A stretch of DNA of 64,000 nucleotides from Corallococcus coralloides DSM 2259 (GTDB taxonomy: Bacteria; Myxococcota; Myxococcia; Myxococcales; Myxococcaceae). The notes below the pieces were generated by a model. That model was not told the DNA's origin, made no database searches, and worked only from the letters and a program-made list of their open reading frames with translations. The stretch's first letter is position 1. Each line of letters begins with the position of its first letter. A program made the position numbers and the translations under genes. The stretch lies in the NCBI RefSeq assembly GCF_000255295.1, contig NC_017030.1, forward strand, positions 868,001 to 932,000, given 5' to 3'. Positions 43,501-51,936 of this stretch are shown here, piece after piece.

Positions 43501-45158
43501 TGGCGAAGGCCTACCCGGTGGACGTCACCGTGACCATCGGCTCCAGCGACGCGGCGGCCCTGTCCGCGGCGGGCGGGCAGGTGGTGATTCCGGCCGGCCA
43601 GACGAGCGCCACGGTGGCGCTGGAGGCGAAGGCGGTGGCGGCCTCGGTGACCCTCACCGCGACGCTGGGCACGTCCTCCCAGACGACCGCGCTGCGCGTG
43701 CTGGGTGAGACCGAAGCGGCCAGCATCACGGACCTCACCCCTGCGACGGTGGGCGTGGCGCCGGGCGGCACGGCGCGCTTCACCGTGACGTTCGACCGGC
43801 CGGTGCCGGCCGGCACCCCGCTGGACCTGGAGGTGACGCCCGCGAGCTTCGGCTCCATCACGGCCCGGGCCGTGACGACGGACGCGCTGACGGCCACCTT
43901 CGACCTGACCGTGGACGAGGCCAGCACCGGCTCCGGCACGGTGACGCTGGGCACGCTGAGCGCCACGGTGAACGTCATCACGAACATGCCTCGGCTGGTG
44001 TCGCTCACCCCGTCCACCGCCACGGTGAACGCGGGCGCGGCCCAGGTGTTCACGGTGACGCTGGAGTACGCTCCGACGGAGCCCGTGCAGGTGCTGCTGG
44101 CGCTGACCTCGCCGGCCACGCCCTTCGGCACGCTGGCCGCCACGTCGGTGACGGTGGGCGCGGGCGCGACGACGGCGACGGTGACGTTCACCGCCGCCGC
44201 GGAAGGGGAGGGGACGGGCAGGGTGTCCGCTTCGCTCAACGGCATCACGCACTCCGCGGAGCTGACCGTGCTGCCTCCTCCCGCGAAGCTCGCCAGCGTC
44301 ACGCCGGACACGGTGACGGTGACGGTGGGCACGACGCAGACGTTCACCGTCACGCTGGACCGCAAGGCCCCCGCGGGCGGCGCGGCCGTGGAGGTGGCGT
44401 TCAGGCCCGCGGAGCTGGGCTCGCTGGCGGACTCGACGGTGACGGTGCCGGAAGGTCAGACGACCGCGACCTTCGTCTTCACCGCCACGGAGGCCACGGG
44501 CGAAGGCCAGCTCACCGCGTCCTACCGGGGCGTGACGAAGGAGGCGGCCGTGACGGTGGCCCCGCCCCAGGGCCACGTCGTCATCAGCGAGTTCTGCGGC
44601 GGCACCTCCGAGAACGCGTCGGACGAGTTCATCGAGCTCTACAACCCCACGAACGTGGAGGTCGACATGAGCGGCTGGAAGATCCAGTACCGGGCCGCGG
44701 GCGCGACCTCCAAGTACGGTCAGTCCGCCGAGCTGCCCCAGGGCGCGAAGATCAAGGCGCACGGCTACTACCTGCTGGTCGGCAGCGCCTACTCCCTCGC
44801 GGTGGAGAAGGACGCGTCGTATTCGTTCAACACGTCCGCCAGCACGTCGGGCGGCGGCCACGTCCGCTTGGGCACGGCCGCCATCGGGCAGGAGGACAAC
44901 GACGCGAATGCCATCGACACCCTGGGCTACGGCACGGGCGCGGCTCCTGAAGGCGGCCACGCCGCGCCGGCGCACCCCGCGTCCGGCGGCAGCCTGGAGC
45001 GCAAGGCCCGGGCGTCCTCCACCTCCGCCACCATGGGCGTGGGCGGCGCGGACGAGTTCGCCGGCAACGGCCAGGACACGGACGACAACGCGGCGGACTT
45101 CGTGCAGCGCACGACGCGCCAGCCGCAGAACTCGTCGAGCCCCACCGAGACGCCGTAG
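40551..45158 (+). CDS. Giant lipoprotein with amidohydrolase, TSP3 and lamin-tail domains
   Basis: The start at ATG 40551 follows AGGAGG by 4 bases. The 1535-residue protein is a lipoprotein (lipobox LGSAC, Cys at about residue 21). Next come two Cys-rich DUF4215-type repeats with [12 protein letters not shown] and [12 protein letters not shown]. An amidohydrolase domain of TRZ/ATZ-deaminase type follows at about 110-520. It has metal ligands in HDH (185-187), His in LPHIAEG (317), His in IIHGVG (349) and Asp in GTDW (400). Then come thrombospondin type 3 calcium repeats (about 591-750), an OB-like domain, beta-sandwich repeats, and a lamin-tail domain (about 1342-1480). An intact enzyme tethered outside is implied; the substrate is unknown. 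Confidence 0.88.
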   Translation: MRSSPRLLLAALGAVLLLGSACSSDPEVNAVCGDGKKEGAEQCDDGNTRGGDGCEANCTLPGAKCGDGVKAPTEACDDGNTTGGDGCEADCTVTTQQTVQCWATPPAPLANGATCEVTKAGTAGKLFTGIVLKDGQTLVGGQVLVDAQGVITCSECDCSKAAGAAEATVVTCPTGVISPGLINPHDHLTFPGSPLASTSVERYEHRHDWREGKNSHTKLENRSNSKADAIRWSELRQVMAGTTAIAGAGGQAGLLRNMDTGGSAGIANQEGLGMPYADSDTFPLGDSTGNTLADSCSYSSFPSSATITGRTSAYLPHIAEGIAATAQNEFRCLSTGGGNVLFPRSAIIHGVGLTAREISEMAAHGTGLVWSPRSNISLYGDTAMVTAYKRLGVSISLGTDWIRSGSMNLLRELACADHLNTTRYAKTFTDEDLWRMVTANAADAVEVSSRLGRIAPGKMADLAIFRVGANAASPFRAVITAQPADVVLTVRGGKPLYGDQALVDGLKGTDACDALDVCGTQKAACVKSEIGQTLAEFQGSADTRNLYPLFACGTPANEPTCEPSRSAVNTSFPVAAVNGSTVYTGVASAADADADGIEDSADNCPTIFNPVRPMDNERQLDTDGDGVGDACDPCPLEAGTTACQAFRGEDDDHDGVATWKDNCPFVANADQKDTDGDGKGDMCDGCPNDAASCSVADPSDFDYDGVAAPGDNCPLVANPDQKDTDGDGVGDACDSCPGTILAGGVCATSVYDVKATPRFGNLSLVNGKVAVDDVVVTAVDAKADRGYWVQVANYPAGKGAEDSGLFIYSLKSDVAVGDNIRVEGTLKEYFGLLEVIDGKVTKHSAANPLPAPAVVRTEDIRTNGPKAKALEGALVEVRNVFNTRLENDKREFIVDENKAGDPASSGLMVDDQAFSYAPQVLGTEYTTLRGVLTFTFSDHKLLPRSAADMVIPLPPLPALTGFTSGGFVRVGGTQAIPQRLTVTMAKAYPVDVTVTIGSSDAAALSAAGGQVVIPAGQTSATVALEAKAVAASVTLTATLGTSSQTTALRVLGETEAASITDLTPATVGVAPGGTARFTVTFDRPVPAGTPLDLEVTPASFGSITARAVTTDALTATFDLTVDEASTGSGTVTLGTLSATVNVITNMPRLVSLTPSTATVNAGAAQVFTVTLEYAPTEPVQVLLALTSPATPFGTLAATSVTVGAGATTATVTFTAAAEGEGTGRVSASLNGITHSAELTVLPPPAKLASVTPDTVTVTVGTTQTFTVTLDRKAPAGGAAVEVAFRPAELGSLADSTVTVPEGQTTATFVFTATEATGEGQLTASYRGVTKEAAVTVAPPQGHVVISEFCGGTSENASDEFIELYNPTNVEVDMSGWKIQYRAAGATSKYGQSAELPQGAKIKAHGYYLLVGSAYSLAVEKDASYSFNTSASTSGGGHVRLGTAAIGQEDNDANAIDTLGYGTGAAPEGGHAAPAHPASGGSLERKARASSTSATMGVGGADEFAGNGQDTDDNAADFVQRTTRQPQNSSSPTETP

Positions 45159-45171
45159 TCCCTGCATCCCT

Positions 45172-45198
45172 CCCCGCTCCCCTCACCCGGGAGCGGGG
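45172..45198 (+). terminator. Hairpin after the giant lipoprotein gene
   Basis: CCCCGCTCCC (45172-45181) and GGGAGCGGGG (45189-45198) form a perfect 10-bp stem 13 bases past the stop. Confidence 0.7.
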
Positions 45199-45218
45199 AC
45201 GAAAGCCTCCCTGAAATG

Positions 45219-45254
45219 AAAAACGCCCGGCCCCTCGCATGGGGGACCGGGCGT
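45219..45254 (-). terminator. Rho-independent terminator of the TetR gene
   Basis: ACGCCCGG (45223-45230) pairs with CCGGGCGT (45247-45254). On the minus strand the stem is followed by a run of T, the classic terminator form, 40 bases past the TetR stop. On the plus strand it may back up the hairpin at 45172-45198. Confidence 0.8.
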
Positions 45255-45293
45255 CTGTTCTTCCGGGCCGCCCGGCCCGGTGGGTTCAGCGCA

Positions 45294-45938
45294 TCAGCCC
45301 AGGGGGCCGCGCACGTGGAGGCCGCCGGAGAGGATTTGATCCAACGACGCCATCAGCGGGTCGTAGTTCACCATGCCGCGGTACAGGTTGTGGTGCAGCA
45401 GGATGCCCAGGTAGCCGCCCATCATCGTGTGGGCCATGTGCAGCGGGTCCACCTCCTGGCGGAACTCATTGCGCTTCTGGCCGAAGCGGATCATCCCCGC
45501 CAGCACCGCCACGTAGAGGGAGATCTTCTCGCGCAGCGCCTCCGCCACGCGGTCGTTGGACTCCGCGGACTCGGCGGACAGCATCCCGAAGAAGATGCCG
45601 TATTCGCGGTGGTAGCGCAGGAACTGGGACGTGCGCGACACCACGAACACCAGCTGCTCCCGGCCGGACAGGATGCGGCGCTCGGCGAGCAGCGGCGCGA
45701 ACTCCATCAGGTAGCGCTGGTGCAATTCCTCGATGGCCGCCAGGAGCAGGTCTTCCTTGGTGGGGAAGTGCCAGTAGAGCGCGCCCGGTGTCATCCGGAT
45801 GGCTTTCGCCAGGTCCGACATCGTCGTCGACAGGTAGCCCCGCCGAGCGAACAACGTGATGGCGGCCTCCAGGATTTCGACCCGCGTTCGCGCGGCCCGT
45901 TCCTGTTTGATTTCGCGCTTCGCTGGTTCCTTGCTCAT
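45294..45938 (-). CDS. TetR/AcrR family transcriptional regulator
   Basis: The 214-residue protein has a TetR N-terminal DNA-binding domain (ILEAAITLFARRGYLSTTMS, DLAKAIRMTPGALYWHFPTK, EDLLLAAIEE) with the recognition helix MTPGALYWHF, and a helical ligand-binding domain. The gene lies 19 bp downstream of the metallophosphoesterase gene on the same strand. Its target and inducer are unknown. A self-binding operator could lie in that short gap, but no clear palindrome was seen. Confidence 0.88.
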   Translation of the reverse strand: MSKEPAKREIKQERAARTRVEILEAAITLFARRGYLSTTMSDLAKAIRMTPGALYWHFPTKEDLLLAAIEELHQRYLMEFAPLLAERRILSGREQLVFVVSRTSQFLRYHREYGIFFGMLSAESAESNDRVAEALREKISLYVAVLAGMIRFGQKRNEFRQEVDPLHMAHTMMGGYLGILLHHNLYRGMVNYDPLMASLDQILSGGLHVRGPLG

Positions 45939-45957
45939 TTCCGGGTAAATCTACACC

Positions 45958-47214
45958 TCACGCCAGGAGCGTCACCTTAACGATTTCAGACGGCGCGGCG
46001 ACGCGCAGGGGCGGGCCCCAGAAACCGGTGCCTCGGCTGACATAGAGGTGGTTGTCGCCGTCCTGAAAGAGACCGGCGTCGTGTTTCCAAATTGCTGAGA
46101 CGGCGAGGGTGAACGGAAAGAACTGTCCGCCGTGAGTGTGTCCGGACAGTTGCAAGCCCATTCCCGCCTTCGCCGCCACATCCCAATTGGATGGTTGGTG
46201 CGCGAGCAGCACCGCGGCGCGGTCTGGATTCCGGCCCTGGATGGCGGCGTCCAGGTTGTAACCCTTGGGGCCGTTACGCATGGACCAGTCGTCCACGCCC
46301 ACCATGTCGAACGCGCCGCCCGCGTCTCCAATCGTCACGTGACGGTTGCGCAACACGGTGATGCCCAGGCCGGTGAGCGCGTCCGCCCAACTGCTGGCGT
46401 TCCAGTAGTACTCGTGGTTGCCGGTGATGAAGTGCGTGCCCGCGCGCGCCTGGAGGTTCTGGAGCGCGGCGACGGAGTGGCGCAGGTCCGCCACCGTGCC
46501 GTCCACCAGGTCGCCGGTGATGGCGACCAGGTCCGGCTTGAGCGCGTTGGCCCTCCGCACCAGCTCGTCCATGAAGCGCCGCTGGATGATGGGGCCCACG
46601 TGGATGTCGCTCATGTGGACGATGGTGAAGCCATCCAGCGCCTTGGGAAGGCCGGGCAGCCGCACCGCGACCTCGTTGACCACGGGCGGATGGAAGGCGC
46701 TCCACATGCCGTAGCCGGTGAGGCCCCCCGCCGCGAGCACCGCGCCGCCCGCGGTGGCCCGCGAGAGGAACAACCGGCGCGCTTCATCCACCGGGGGCAC
46801 GGCGGGAGGCGGGGGCGGCACCGTGACGGCCAGGTCCGCCAGCGACGGCGGCGTGGCGGGGTCCGGCGCGGGCGTGGCGAGCGGCGCGGCGACGCCCCGG
46901 TGCCCGCGCGTGCGCGCCACGAGCCATCTCACCGCGCCCAGCAGCGCCAGGGAGAGCAGCAGGTAGACGGCGACGCCCATCCACGTCCACGCGAACACGG
47001 CGACGATGAACGCGGAGGGGATGATGCGCGTCACCACCCAGGACAGGAGCAGCGGCACGCACAGCGCCGTCAGCAGCACCTTGCCGGCGGTGCGCCAGGC
47101 GCGGTTCGTGGACGTGTCGCGGAAGAGGCGCCGGTACAGGTAGACGTGGACGTAGACCGACGCGACGCTGACGAGGAGGATGAACAGGATGATGCGCAAC
47201 GGGCTTTCCACCAT
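45958..47214 (-). CDS. Membrane-bound metallophosphoesterase, YkuE/YaeI-like
   Basis: The start at ATG 47214 gives MVESPLRIILFILLVSVASV; a longer frame adds 55 residues of no homology. The 418-residue protein has about four transmembrane helices in residues 5-110. A Pro-rich linker and another hydrophobic helix follow (LSRATAGGAVLAAGGLTGYG, resembling a Tat-like segment). The calcineurin-like domain reads VHMSDIHVGPI, AITGDLVDGTVADL, FITGNHEYYWNASS and LSGHTHGGQFFPF. All metal ligands are present. YaeI/YkuE enzymes act on phosphodiesters or lipid precursors; here the substrate is unknown. Confidence 0.88.
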   Translation of the reverse strand: MVESPLRIILFILLVSVASVYVHVYLYRRLFRDTSTNRAWRTAGKVLLTALCVPLLLSWVVTRIIPSAFIVAVFAWTWMGVAVYLLLSLALLGAVRWLVARTRGHRGVAAPLATPAPDPATPPSLADLAVTVPPPPPAVPPVDEARRLFLSRATAGGAVLAAGGLTGYGMWSAFHPPVVNEVAVRLPGLPKALDGFTIVHMSDIHVGPIIQRRFMDELVRRANALKPDLVAITGDLVDGTVADLRHSVAALQNLQARAGTHFITGNHEYYWNASSWADALTGLGITVLRNRHVTIGDAGGAFDMVGVDDWSMRNGPKGYNLDAAIQGRNPDRAAVLLAHQPSNWDVAAKAGMGLQLSGHTHGGQFFPFTLAVSAIWKHDAGLFQDGDNHLYVSRGTGFWGPPLRVAAPSEIVKVTLLA

Positions 47215-47317
47215 GGGAGGCCCATCCTCGCGCGCACGCGCCACGGCGCAACCGGCATGCGCGTGAAGAAGCGTGAAGCGGGCTTCCGAGCCTGGGAGCC
47301 CCGTGTCCGGCGCCTGG

Positions 47318-47917
47318 CTACTTCCGGTGGGTGCCCAGCGCGGCGCCGATCTGCTGCCACTCCTGGGCGTAGGTGCCACGGGAGAAGGCGCGCAGGTCGT
47401 CGCCGGTCACCGTGCCGCGGGAGAGCGCCGTGTCGAGCGCCTTCACGATGGCGTTCTTGTGTGGCTGCTCCACGTACGGGTTGTCCTCGCGGAAGACCTC
47501 GCCGAAGAGCGTCTCCAGGCGGCCGTCCTGCTTCAGCCGCTCCACGATGCGGTTCTGCGACACGGGCGCGTCCGCGTGCGCGTGCAGCATGGCGGAGGCG
47601 ATGCCGCTCTGCGCGTCCGCGTCCGGGAACTCCGCCAGCAGCCCCAGCTCCATGTCCGCCTGGGCGATGGACTCCGCGTCCGCCGGAGAGACCGGGGCCT
47701 TCACGGCCTGCGTCTGCGCGGGCGTGGGGCGCGTGGGGGCGGGGCGCGCGGGCTCGAAGTCGCTGCGGCCCTGGAAGGAGCGCACGTTGGCGTTGGCGGG
47801 CGTCCGGCCTTGGGCTCCCGGCTTGCTGTCACGCGTGGCGTCGCTCCGCTCGGACCGCTCGAACTCAGAGCGCTTCGGGGGAATGGACGGGCGATTGCCA
47901 CCATCGACGCGAGACAT
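47318..47917 (-). CDS. Hypothetical protein, disordered N-terminus
   Basis: The start is placed at the Met of MSRVDGGNRPSIPPKRSEFE; a Met 19 codons upstream is less likely. The 199-residue protein has a long low-complexity N-terminal half rich in Pro, Arg, Ser and Ala, and a helical C-terminal half (SIAQADMELGLLAEFPDADA, RIVERLKQDGRLETLFGEVF). No signal peptide or known domain is visible. Confidence 0.6.
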   Translation of the reverse strand: MSRVDGGNRPSIPPKRSEFERSERSDATRDSKPGAQGRTPANANVRSFQGRSDFEPARPAPTRPTPAQTQAVKAPVSPADAESIAQADMELGLLAEFPDADAQSGIASAMLHAHADAPVSQNRIVERLKQDGRLETLFGEVFREDNPYVEQPHKNAIVKALDTALSRGTVTGDDLRAFSRGTYAQEWQQIGAALGTHRK

Positions 47918-48174
47918 GAGGGGACTCCAAGCGCGGGGGAAGGCCCGTTGCGGTACTCGCTCCGGGTTGCGCACCTACATCCGTTATCGGTCCGTCCTTC
48001 CCCCGGGTTGCGTAACCCCCCAGTCCACAGGCCCCGCACGGCCGCCCGCCTGCCGCGTCAGAGCCCCCTCCCAATCCTGGATCATCCGGCCTTGGCCGCC
48101 TTCCCTCCGGGCCAACCCCTTGATTCCAGGGGGCTTTCGTCCAGGACGGAAATCCGGCGCTTCGCCGCGATGCG

Positions 48175-49227
48175 TCACCCAGCGGTCGAGAAGATTTCTT
48201 CGAGGCCGGCCGGGAGGCTGGTCTGCCACGCGGGGTAATTATGGCCCCCGCTGTAGGGCCGGTACGTGGCGCGGTGCCCGGCCGCCTGGAGGATGGGCAG
48301 GAGGCGCTGGTTGCCGTCCTGGAGGCCCTCGAAGCGGCCGCAGTCCATCCAGACATTGAGGGGCGGCTGGCCGGTGCGCCGGGCCAGGTCGAAGACGACC
48401 ATGTCGGTGCCTTCGATGGAGAAGGCGCCGGACTGGGACAGGACGCGGCCGAAGACGTGCGGCAGGCGCTGGGCCGCGTAGAGCGCCATCAGGCCGCCCA
48501 GCGACGAGCCCAGCACCGCGTGCGCGCCCGGCGTGCGCTGCTCATCCACCAGCGACAGGTGCTCACGGGCCAGGGGAAGCACGCGCTGGTGCAGGAAGGC
48601 CACGGTGGCCTCGCTGCACGCGTACTCGGCGGTGCGGGCCGGGCCGCCGTTGGCCACGAAGGCCATGGCCACGGGGCGCATGCGGCCCGCGGCGATCAGG
48701 TTGTCCACCACCACGGGCAGCTGGACGCGCTGGAGGTAGTCGTCGCCGTCCAGCACCACCATGAGCGGCACGGGGCCCTTCACGGGCGGCGCGTAGAGGG
48801 CCACCCCGCGCTTCCTGCCCACGGCCCACTCGTGCGTCGCCAGCGGGTGGCGCGTCACGCGGCCCTTCGGCACGTTCCGGATGCGCTTGCCCAGCGGCGT
48901 CGCTTCGCCCTTCGGCATCCAGAAGCAGTGGTTGAAGTCGCCGAAGCCGTTGTCGGAGCGGCGCGGGTTGAAGGCGTCGCGCACGCGGCGGCCCTTCGCG
49001 TCCTGGAGCGCGTACTCGACGTAGGCGTCCTCGGGCAGCGCCAGCGAGCGCGCCCACAGGCCCTTGCCCACGCGCTCCAGCGGCAGGGGCGTGCCGCGCC
49101 AGTCCTGGAAGTCTCCCTGGAGGAAGACCTGTCGGGGGCCCTTCCACACGAAGGTGGCGGTGTCTCCGTCGATGAGCGGCGTGCCCTCTTTGCGCGCGCG
49201 GGCTTCCAGCGTCCGGGTGTCATCCAT
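48175..49227 (-). CDS. Esterase with N-terminal E-set domain, Fes-like
   Basis: The 350-residue protein has an N-terminal carbohydrate-binding-like or E-set domain (TFVWKGPRQVFLQGDFQDWR, FNPRRSDNGFGDFNHCF) and a C-terminal alpha/beta-hydrolase domain. This has LMVVLDGDDYLQRVQLPVVV, the nucleophile elbow AVLGSSLGGLMALYAAQRL (Ser at about residue 215) and HNYPAWQTSLPAGL with the catalytic His. The architecture is that of the enterochelin esterase (Fes/IroE) group. A siderophore esterase is possible, but related proteins include other feruloyl or glycolipid esterases. It sits 18 bp downstream of an epimerase gene. Confidence 0.85.
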   Translation of the reverse strand: MDDTRTLEARARKEGTPLIDGDTATFVWKGPRQVFLQGDFQDWRGTPLPLERVGKGLWARSLALPEDAYVEYALQDAKGRRVRDAFNPRRSDNGFGDFNHCFWMPKGEATPLGKRIRNVPKGRVTRHPLATHEWAVGRKRGVALYAPPVKGPVPLMVVLDGDDYLQRVQLPVVVDNLIAAGRMRPVAMAFVANGGPARTAEYACSEATVAFLHQRVLPLAREHLSLVDEQRTPGAHAVLGSSLGGLMALYAAQRLPHVFGRVLSQSGAFSIEGTDMVVFDLARRTGQPPLNVWMDCGRFEGLQDGNQRLLPILQAAGHRATYRPYSGGHNYPAWQTSLPAGLEEIFSTAG

Positions 49228-49245
49228 GCGTGGCGCGCAATGTAG

Positions 49246-50154
49246 TCACGGGGACAGCAGGTCGCGCAGCGCTCCGGTCAGGTCGGGGTGGCGGAACTGG
49301 AAGCCCGCCTCCAGCGCGCGCCGGGGCATCACCCGCTGGCCCTCCAGCGCCACGCGCGCCATCTCCCCGAAGCGCGCCTTGAGGACGATGCCCGGCACCG
49401 ACAGCGCCGCGGGCCGCTCCAGCACCGCGCCCAGCGTGTGCGCGAAGGTCGCGTTGGTGACGGGCTCCGGCGACGTGGCGTTCACCGGGCCGGACAGCGT
49501 GGGGTGCTCCAGCGCGAAGCGCATCAGCTGGAAGAGGTCTTCTCTGTGCACCCAGCTGACGTACTGCTGGCCGTTGCCCACCTTCGCGCCCGCGCCCATG
49601 CGGAACACCGGCAGCATCCGGTGCAGCACGCCGCCCGCCGGGTGCAGCACCACGCCGATGCGCAGGCGCACCGTGCGGATGCCCGCCTCCTCCGCGCGCA
49701 GGGCCTCCGCCTCCCAGCCCTGGCACACATGGGCGAGGAAGTCGTCGCCGGGCGCATCCTCCTCCGTCAGCGTCTGCCCCGCCCGGGCGCCGCCGTAGAA
49801 GCCCACCGCCGACGCGCAGACGAAGTGCCGCACGCTGCCCGCCTGCTTCATGGCCTCCACCAGCACGCGCGTGCCCTCCACGCGGCTCTGGTGGATGCGG
49901 TGCTTCGCCTCATGCGTCCAACGTTGGTCCACCGGCTCTCCGGCCAGGTGCACCACGCCCTCCGCGCCCGCGAGCGCGTCCGGGGACAGCGGCGTGCTCC
50001 CGTCGAAGTAGGAGCCCGTGACCCCGGCGGGCAGCCGGCCGAGCGCGTGTTCAACGTTCCGGCTGAGCACGTGCACCGTGTGGCCGGCCTCCAACAAACC
50101 TTGGACAAGGCCTGGACCGAGGAAGCCGGTGGCGCCCGTGCAGGTCACCCTCAA
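49246..50154 (-). CDS. TIGR01777 family epimerase/oxidoreductase
   Basis: The 302-residue SDR-extended protein has TGATGFLGPGLVQGLLEAGH at the N-terminus (NAD(P)-binding), VHLAGEPVDQRWTHEAKHRI and FVCASAVGFYGGARAG in the middle, and a C-terminal DUF1731-type ending (GEMARVALEGQRVMPRRALE). Homologs include YfcH and SDR39U1. The catalytic reaction is undefined. The start overlaps the stop of the upstream redoxin gene by 4 bp, so the two are translationally coupled. Confidence 0.87.
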   Translation of the reverse strand: MRVTCTGATGFLGPGLVQGLLEAGHTVHVLSRNVEHALGRLPAGVTGSYFDGSTPLSPDALAGAEGVVHLAGEPVDQRWTHEAKHRIHQSRVEGTRVLVEAMKQAGSVRHFVCASAVGFYGGARAGQTLTEEDAPGDDFLAHVCQGWEAEALRAEEAGIRTVRLRIGVVLHPAGGVLHRMLPVFRMGAGAKVGNGQQYVSWVHREDLFQLMRFALEHPTLSGPVNATSPEPVTNATFAHTLGAVLERPAALSVPGIVLKARFGEMARVALEGQRVMPRRALEAGFQFRHPDLTGALRDLLSP

Positions 50155-50714
50155 GGGTGGGCCTCCTTCTCTCGTTCAGCGGTCAGGTCCTGGCCCACCA
50201 GCTCACTCAGGGCGGTGAAGAAGCGGGCCTGCTCCTCCGGCTTCATGCGCCCGGAGTGGCGGTAGACCGCCGTGCCCTCCGCGTCCAGCAGCATCACCGT
50301 GGACGTCTTGGTGGGCAGCTTCAAGGGCGGCTGGCCCAGGGTGCCCTTCAGGTCCACCAGGATGGGCACGCCGGCCTTCTTCTCCTCGTCACGCACGTAC
50401 GACAGGGCAATCTCCCGCGCGGGAAAGAAGTCGTATTTCTCCAGATTGGCCACCGCGACCACGAACGCGCTCTGCAGCAAGCCGCGCTCGCGTCCCCGGG
50501 TGAACAGCTCCGCCTTCAGGGGGGCGTTGAGTGTCGTGGAGTCCTTGTCCTCGTAGAAGAGGATGACGGGTTTCCCACGCCAGCGGGCCAGCTGAACTCG
50601 CTCTCCACTGGAGGTGCTTAACGTCGCGTCCACGGGCTCCGGAGCCGGGGCGGCGCCACCCGCGCTTCCCGCCGCCAGGGTCACCGTCAACGCGCCTGCG
50701 ATCCACGCCTTCAT
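50151..50714 (-). CDS. Exported thioredoxin-like protein
   Basis: The start at ATG 50714 gives a signal peptide (MKAWIAGALTVTLAAGSAGG); 22 further upstream codons of the frame overlap the crtE promoter. The 187-residue protein has a thioredoxin-like core (RWRGKPVILFYEDKDSTTLN, AFVVAVANLEKYDFFPAREI, VPILVDLKGTLGQPPLKLPT, TSTVMLLDAEGTAVYRHSGR). The usual CxxC motif is absent. It is read away from the crtE operon, with a short divergent control region. Function unknown. Confidence 0.75.
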   Translation of the reverse strand: MKAWIAGALTVTLAAGSAGGAAPAPEPVDATLSTSSGERVQLARWRGKPVILFYEDKDSTTLNAPLKAELFTRGRERGLLQSAFVVAVANLEKYDFFPAREIALSYVRDEEKKAGVPILVDLKGTLGQPPLKLPTKTSTVMLLDAEGTAVYRHSGRMKPEEQARFFTALSELVGQDLTAEREKEAHP

Positions 50715-50732
50715 GGGGGAGTCTCCGTGTAC

Positions 50733-50750
50733 AAGGTTTTTGCAAACCTT
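50733..50750. promoter_or_regulatory. Palindrome upstream of the crtE promoter, candidate CarA/CarH operator
   Basis: AAGGTTT (50733-50739), TTGC, AAACCTT (50744-50750) is a perfect palindrome with 7-bp arms. It ends 10 bases before the -35 box, placing it about -64 to -47 relative to a likely start. In M. xanthus CarA and CarH bind palindromic operators just upstream of and overlapping the -35 of the carB promoter, so this is a good candidate. A second short palindrome ACCTCTAGGT (50786-50795) overlaps the presumed -10. Confidence 0.6.
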
Positions 50751-50760
50751 AGACATAGCC

Positions 50761-50790
50761 TTGACAATCTCTGGACGCAAACGCTACCTC
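50761..50790 (+). promoter_or_regulatory. Sigma-70-type promoter of the carotenoid operon
   Basis: TTGACA at 50761-50766 matches the -35 consensus. The -10 is weaker: TACCTC at 50785-50790 with an 18-bp spacer, or CTACCT one base earlier. This lies 48 bp or more before the crtE start and resembles the TTGACA-bearing carB promoter of M. xanthus, read by the housekeeping sigma and repressed in the dark. Confidence 0.6.
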
Positions 50791-50837
50791 TAGGTGAGAA
50801 GGCTGCTGCCGTGCTCCCGACTTCGGAGATCCGCTGT

Positions 50838-51926
50838 ATGGCCACCCTGCTTCCCAACGTGCAGCAGACCTCCGCCGGAGCAGCACACCCTGAACACGCC
50901 TGGCTGCAGCTCGTGCAGGCTCAGGTGGAGGCCGCGCTCGCCCAGCTGTTCGAGCTGCCGGACGAGCAGGCCCTGGACGCACGTTGGACGCACGCGGCGG
51001 CGCAGGCGCGGGCCTATGCGCTGCGGCCGGCGAAGCGGCTGAGGCCGGCGCTGGTGCTGGCGGGGCATGGGCTGGCGCGCGGGAGCACCGCGGTGCCGCC
51101 GGGGCTGTGGCGCTTCGCCGCGGGGCTGGAGCTCCTGCACACGTTCCTGCTCATCCATGACGACGTGGCGGATCAGGCGGAGCTGCGCCGGGGCGGGCCG
51201 GTGCTGCACCGGATGCTGGCCCCGGGCCGGCCGGGCGAGGACCTGGCGGTGGTGATGGGGGACCACCTCTTCGCGCGCTCGCTGGAGGCGATGCTGGAGT
51301 CGGGGCTGCCGGGCGCATTGAGCGTGGCGCGCTACTACCTGGGCGTGTGCCGGCACACGGCGGCGGGGCAGTACCTGGACCTGGACCTGGCGCGCGTGCC
51401 GCTGGCGGAGATGTCGCTCTTCCAGACGCTGCGCGTGGCGCACCTCAAGACGGCGCGCTACGGCTTCTGCGCCCCGCTGGTATGCGGTGCGATGCTGGGC
51501 GGCGCGGACGCGGGGCTGCTGGAGGGCCTGGAGCGCGTGGGGCGCTCGGTGGGGCTGGCGTACCAGCTGCGAGACGACCTCATCGGTCTGTTCGGCGACG
51601 CGGCCGTGGCGGGCAAGGCGTCCGACGGCGACTTCATGCAGGCCAAGCGCACCTTCCCGGTGGTGGCCGCGTACGTGCGTGCCACGCCCGAGGGCCGCGA
51701 GGAGTTGGAGCAGCTGTGGGCGCTGCCGGTGGAGTGCAAGGACGACGCGGCGCTCGCCCGTGCGCGGGAGCTGGTGGAGCACTTCGGCGGCCGTGCGGCG
51801 TGTGAGCGCGCGGTGGAGCGCGCGTCGCGTTCGGCGCGGCGGAGCCTGCAGGCGTTGCCCAATCCCCATGGCCTGAGGGACCTGCTGGATTCCCTCATCA
51901 CCCGGCTGTCGCGTCGCGCTTCCTGA
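50838..51926 (+). CDS. crtE: Geranylgeranyl diphosphate synthase
   Basis: The start is ATG 50838 with GGAG about 10 bases upstream; 37 upstream codons in frame lie in the promoter region. The 362-residue prenyltransferase condenses isopentenyl diphosphate units to GGPP. The first aspartate-rich motif is LLIHDDVADQAELRRGGPVLH, and the second reads LAYQLRDDLIGLFGD, of the DDxxG type. KAKR-like LRPAKRLRPALVLAG occurs near residue 60. It is the first gene of the carotenoid operon, read from a TTGACA promoter. Confidence 0.93.
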   Translation: MATLLPNVQQTSAGAAHPEHAWLQLVQAQVEAALAQLFELPDEQALDARWTHAAAQARAYALRPAKRLRPALVLAGHGLARGSTAVPPGLWRFAAGLELLHTFLLIHDDVADQAELRRGGPVLHRMLAPGRPGEDLAVVMGDHLFARSLEAMLESGLPGALSVARYYLGVCRHTAAGQYLDLDLARVPLAEMSLFQTLRVAHLKTARYGFCAPLVCGAMLGGADAGLLEGLERVGRSVGLAYQLRDDLIGLFGDAAVAGKASDGDFMQAKRTFPVVAAYVRATPEGREELEQLWALPVECKDDAALARARELVEHFGGRAACERAVERASRSARRSLQALPNPHGLRDLLDSLITRLSRRAS

Positions 51927-51936
51927 GGACACCGTC

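Noticed and set aside
41625-45167. A 1180-codon open frame on the minus strand.
   Set aside because: It is the antisense shadow of the giant lipoprotein gene. Its translation is Arg/His/Ala-rich low complexity without domains, a normal effect of high third-position GC.
46132-47919. A 595-codon plus-strand frame opposite the metallophosphoesterase.
   Set aside because: Shadow of that gene; no start or domain evidence.
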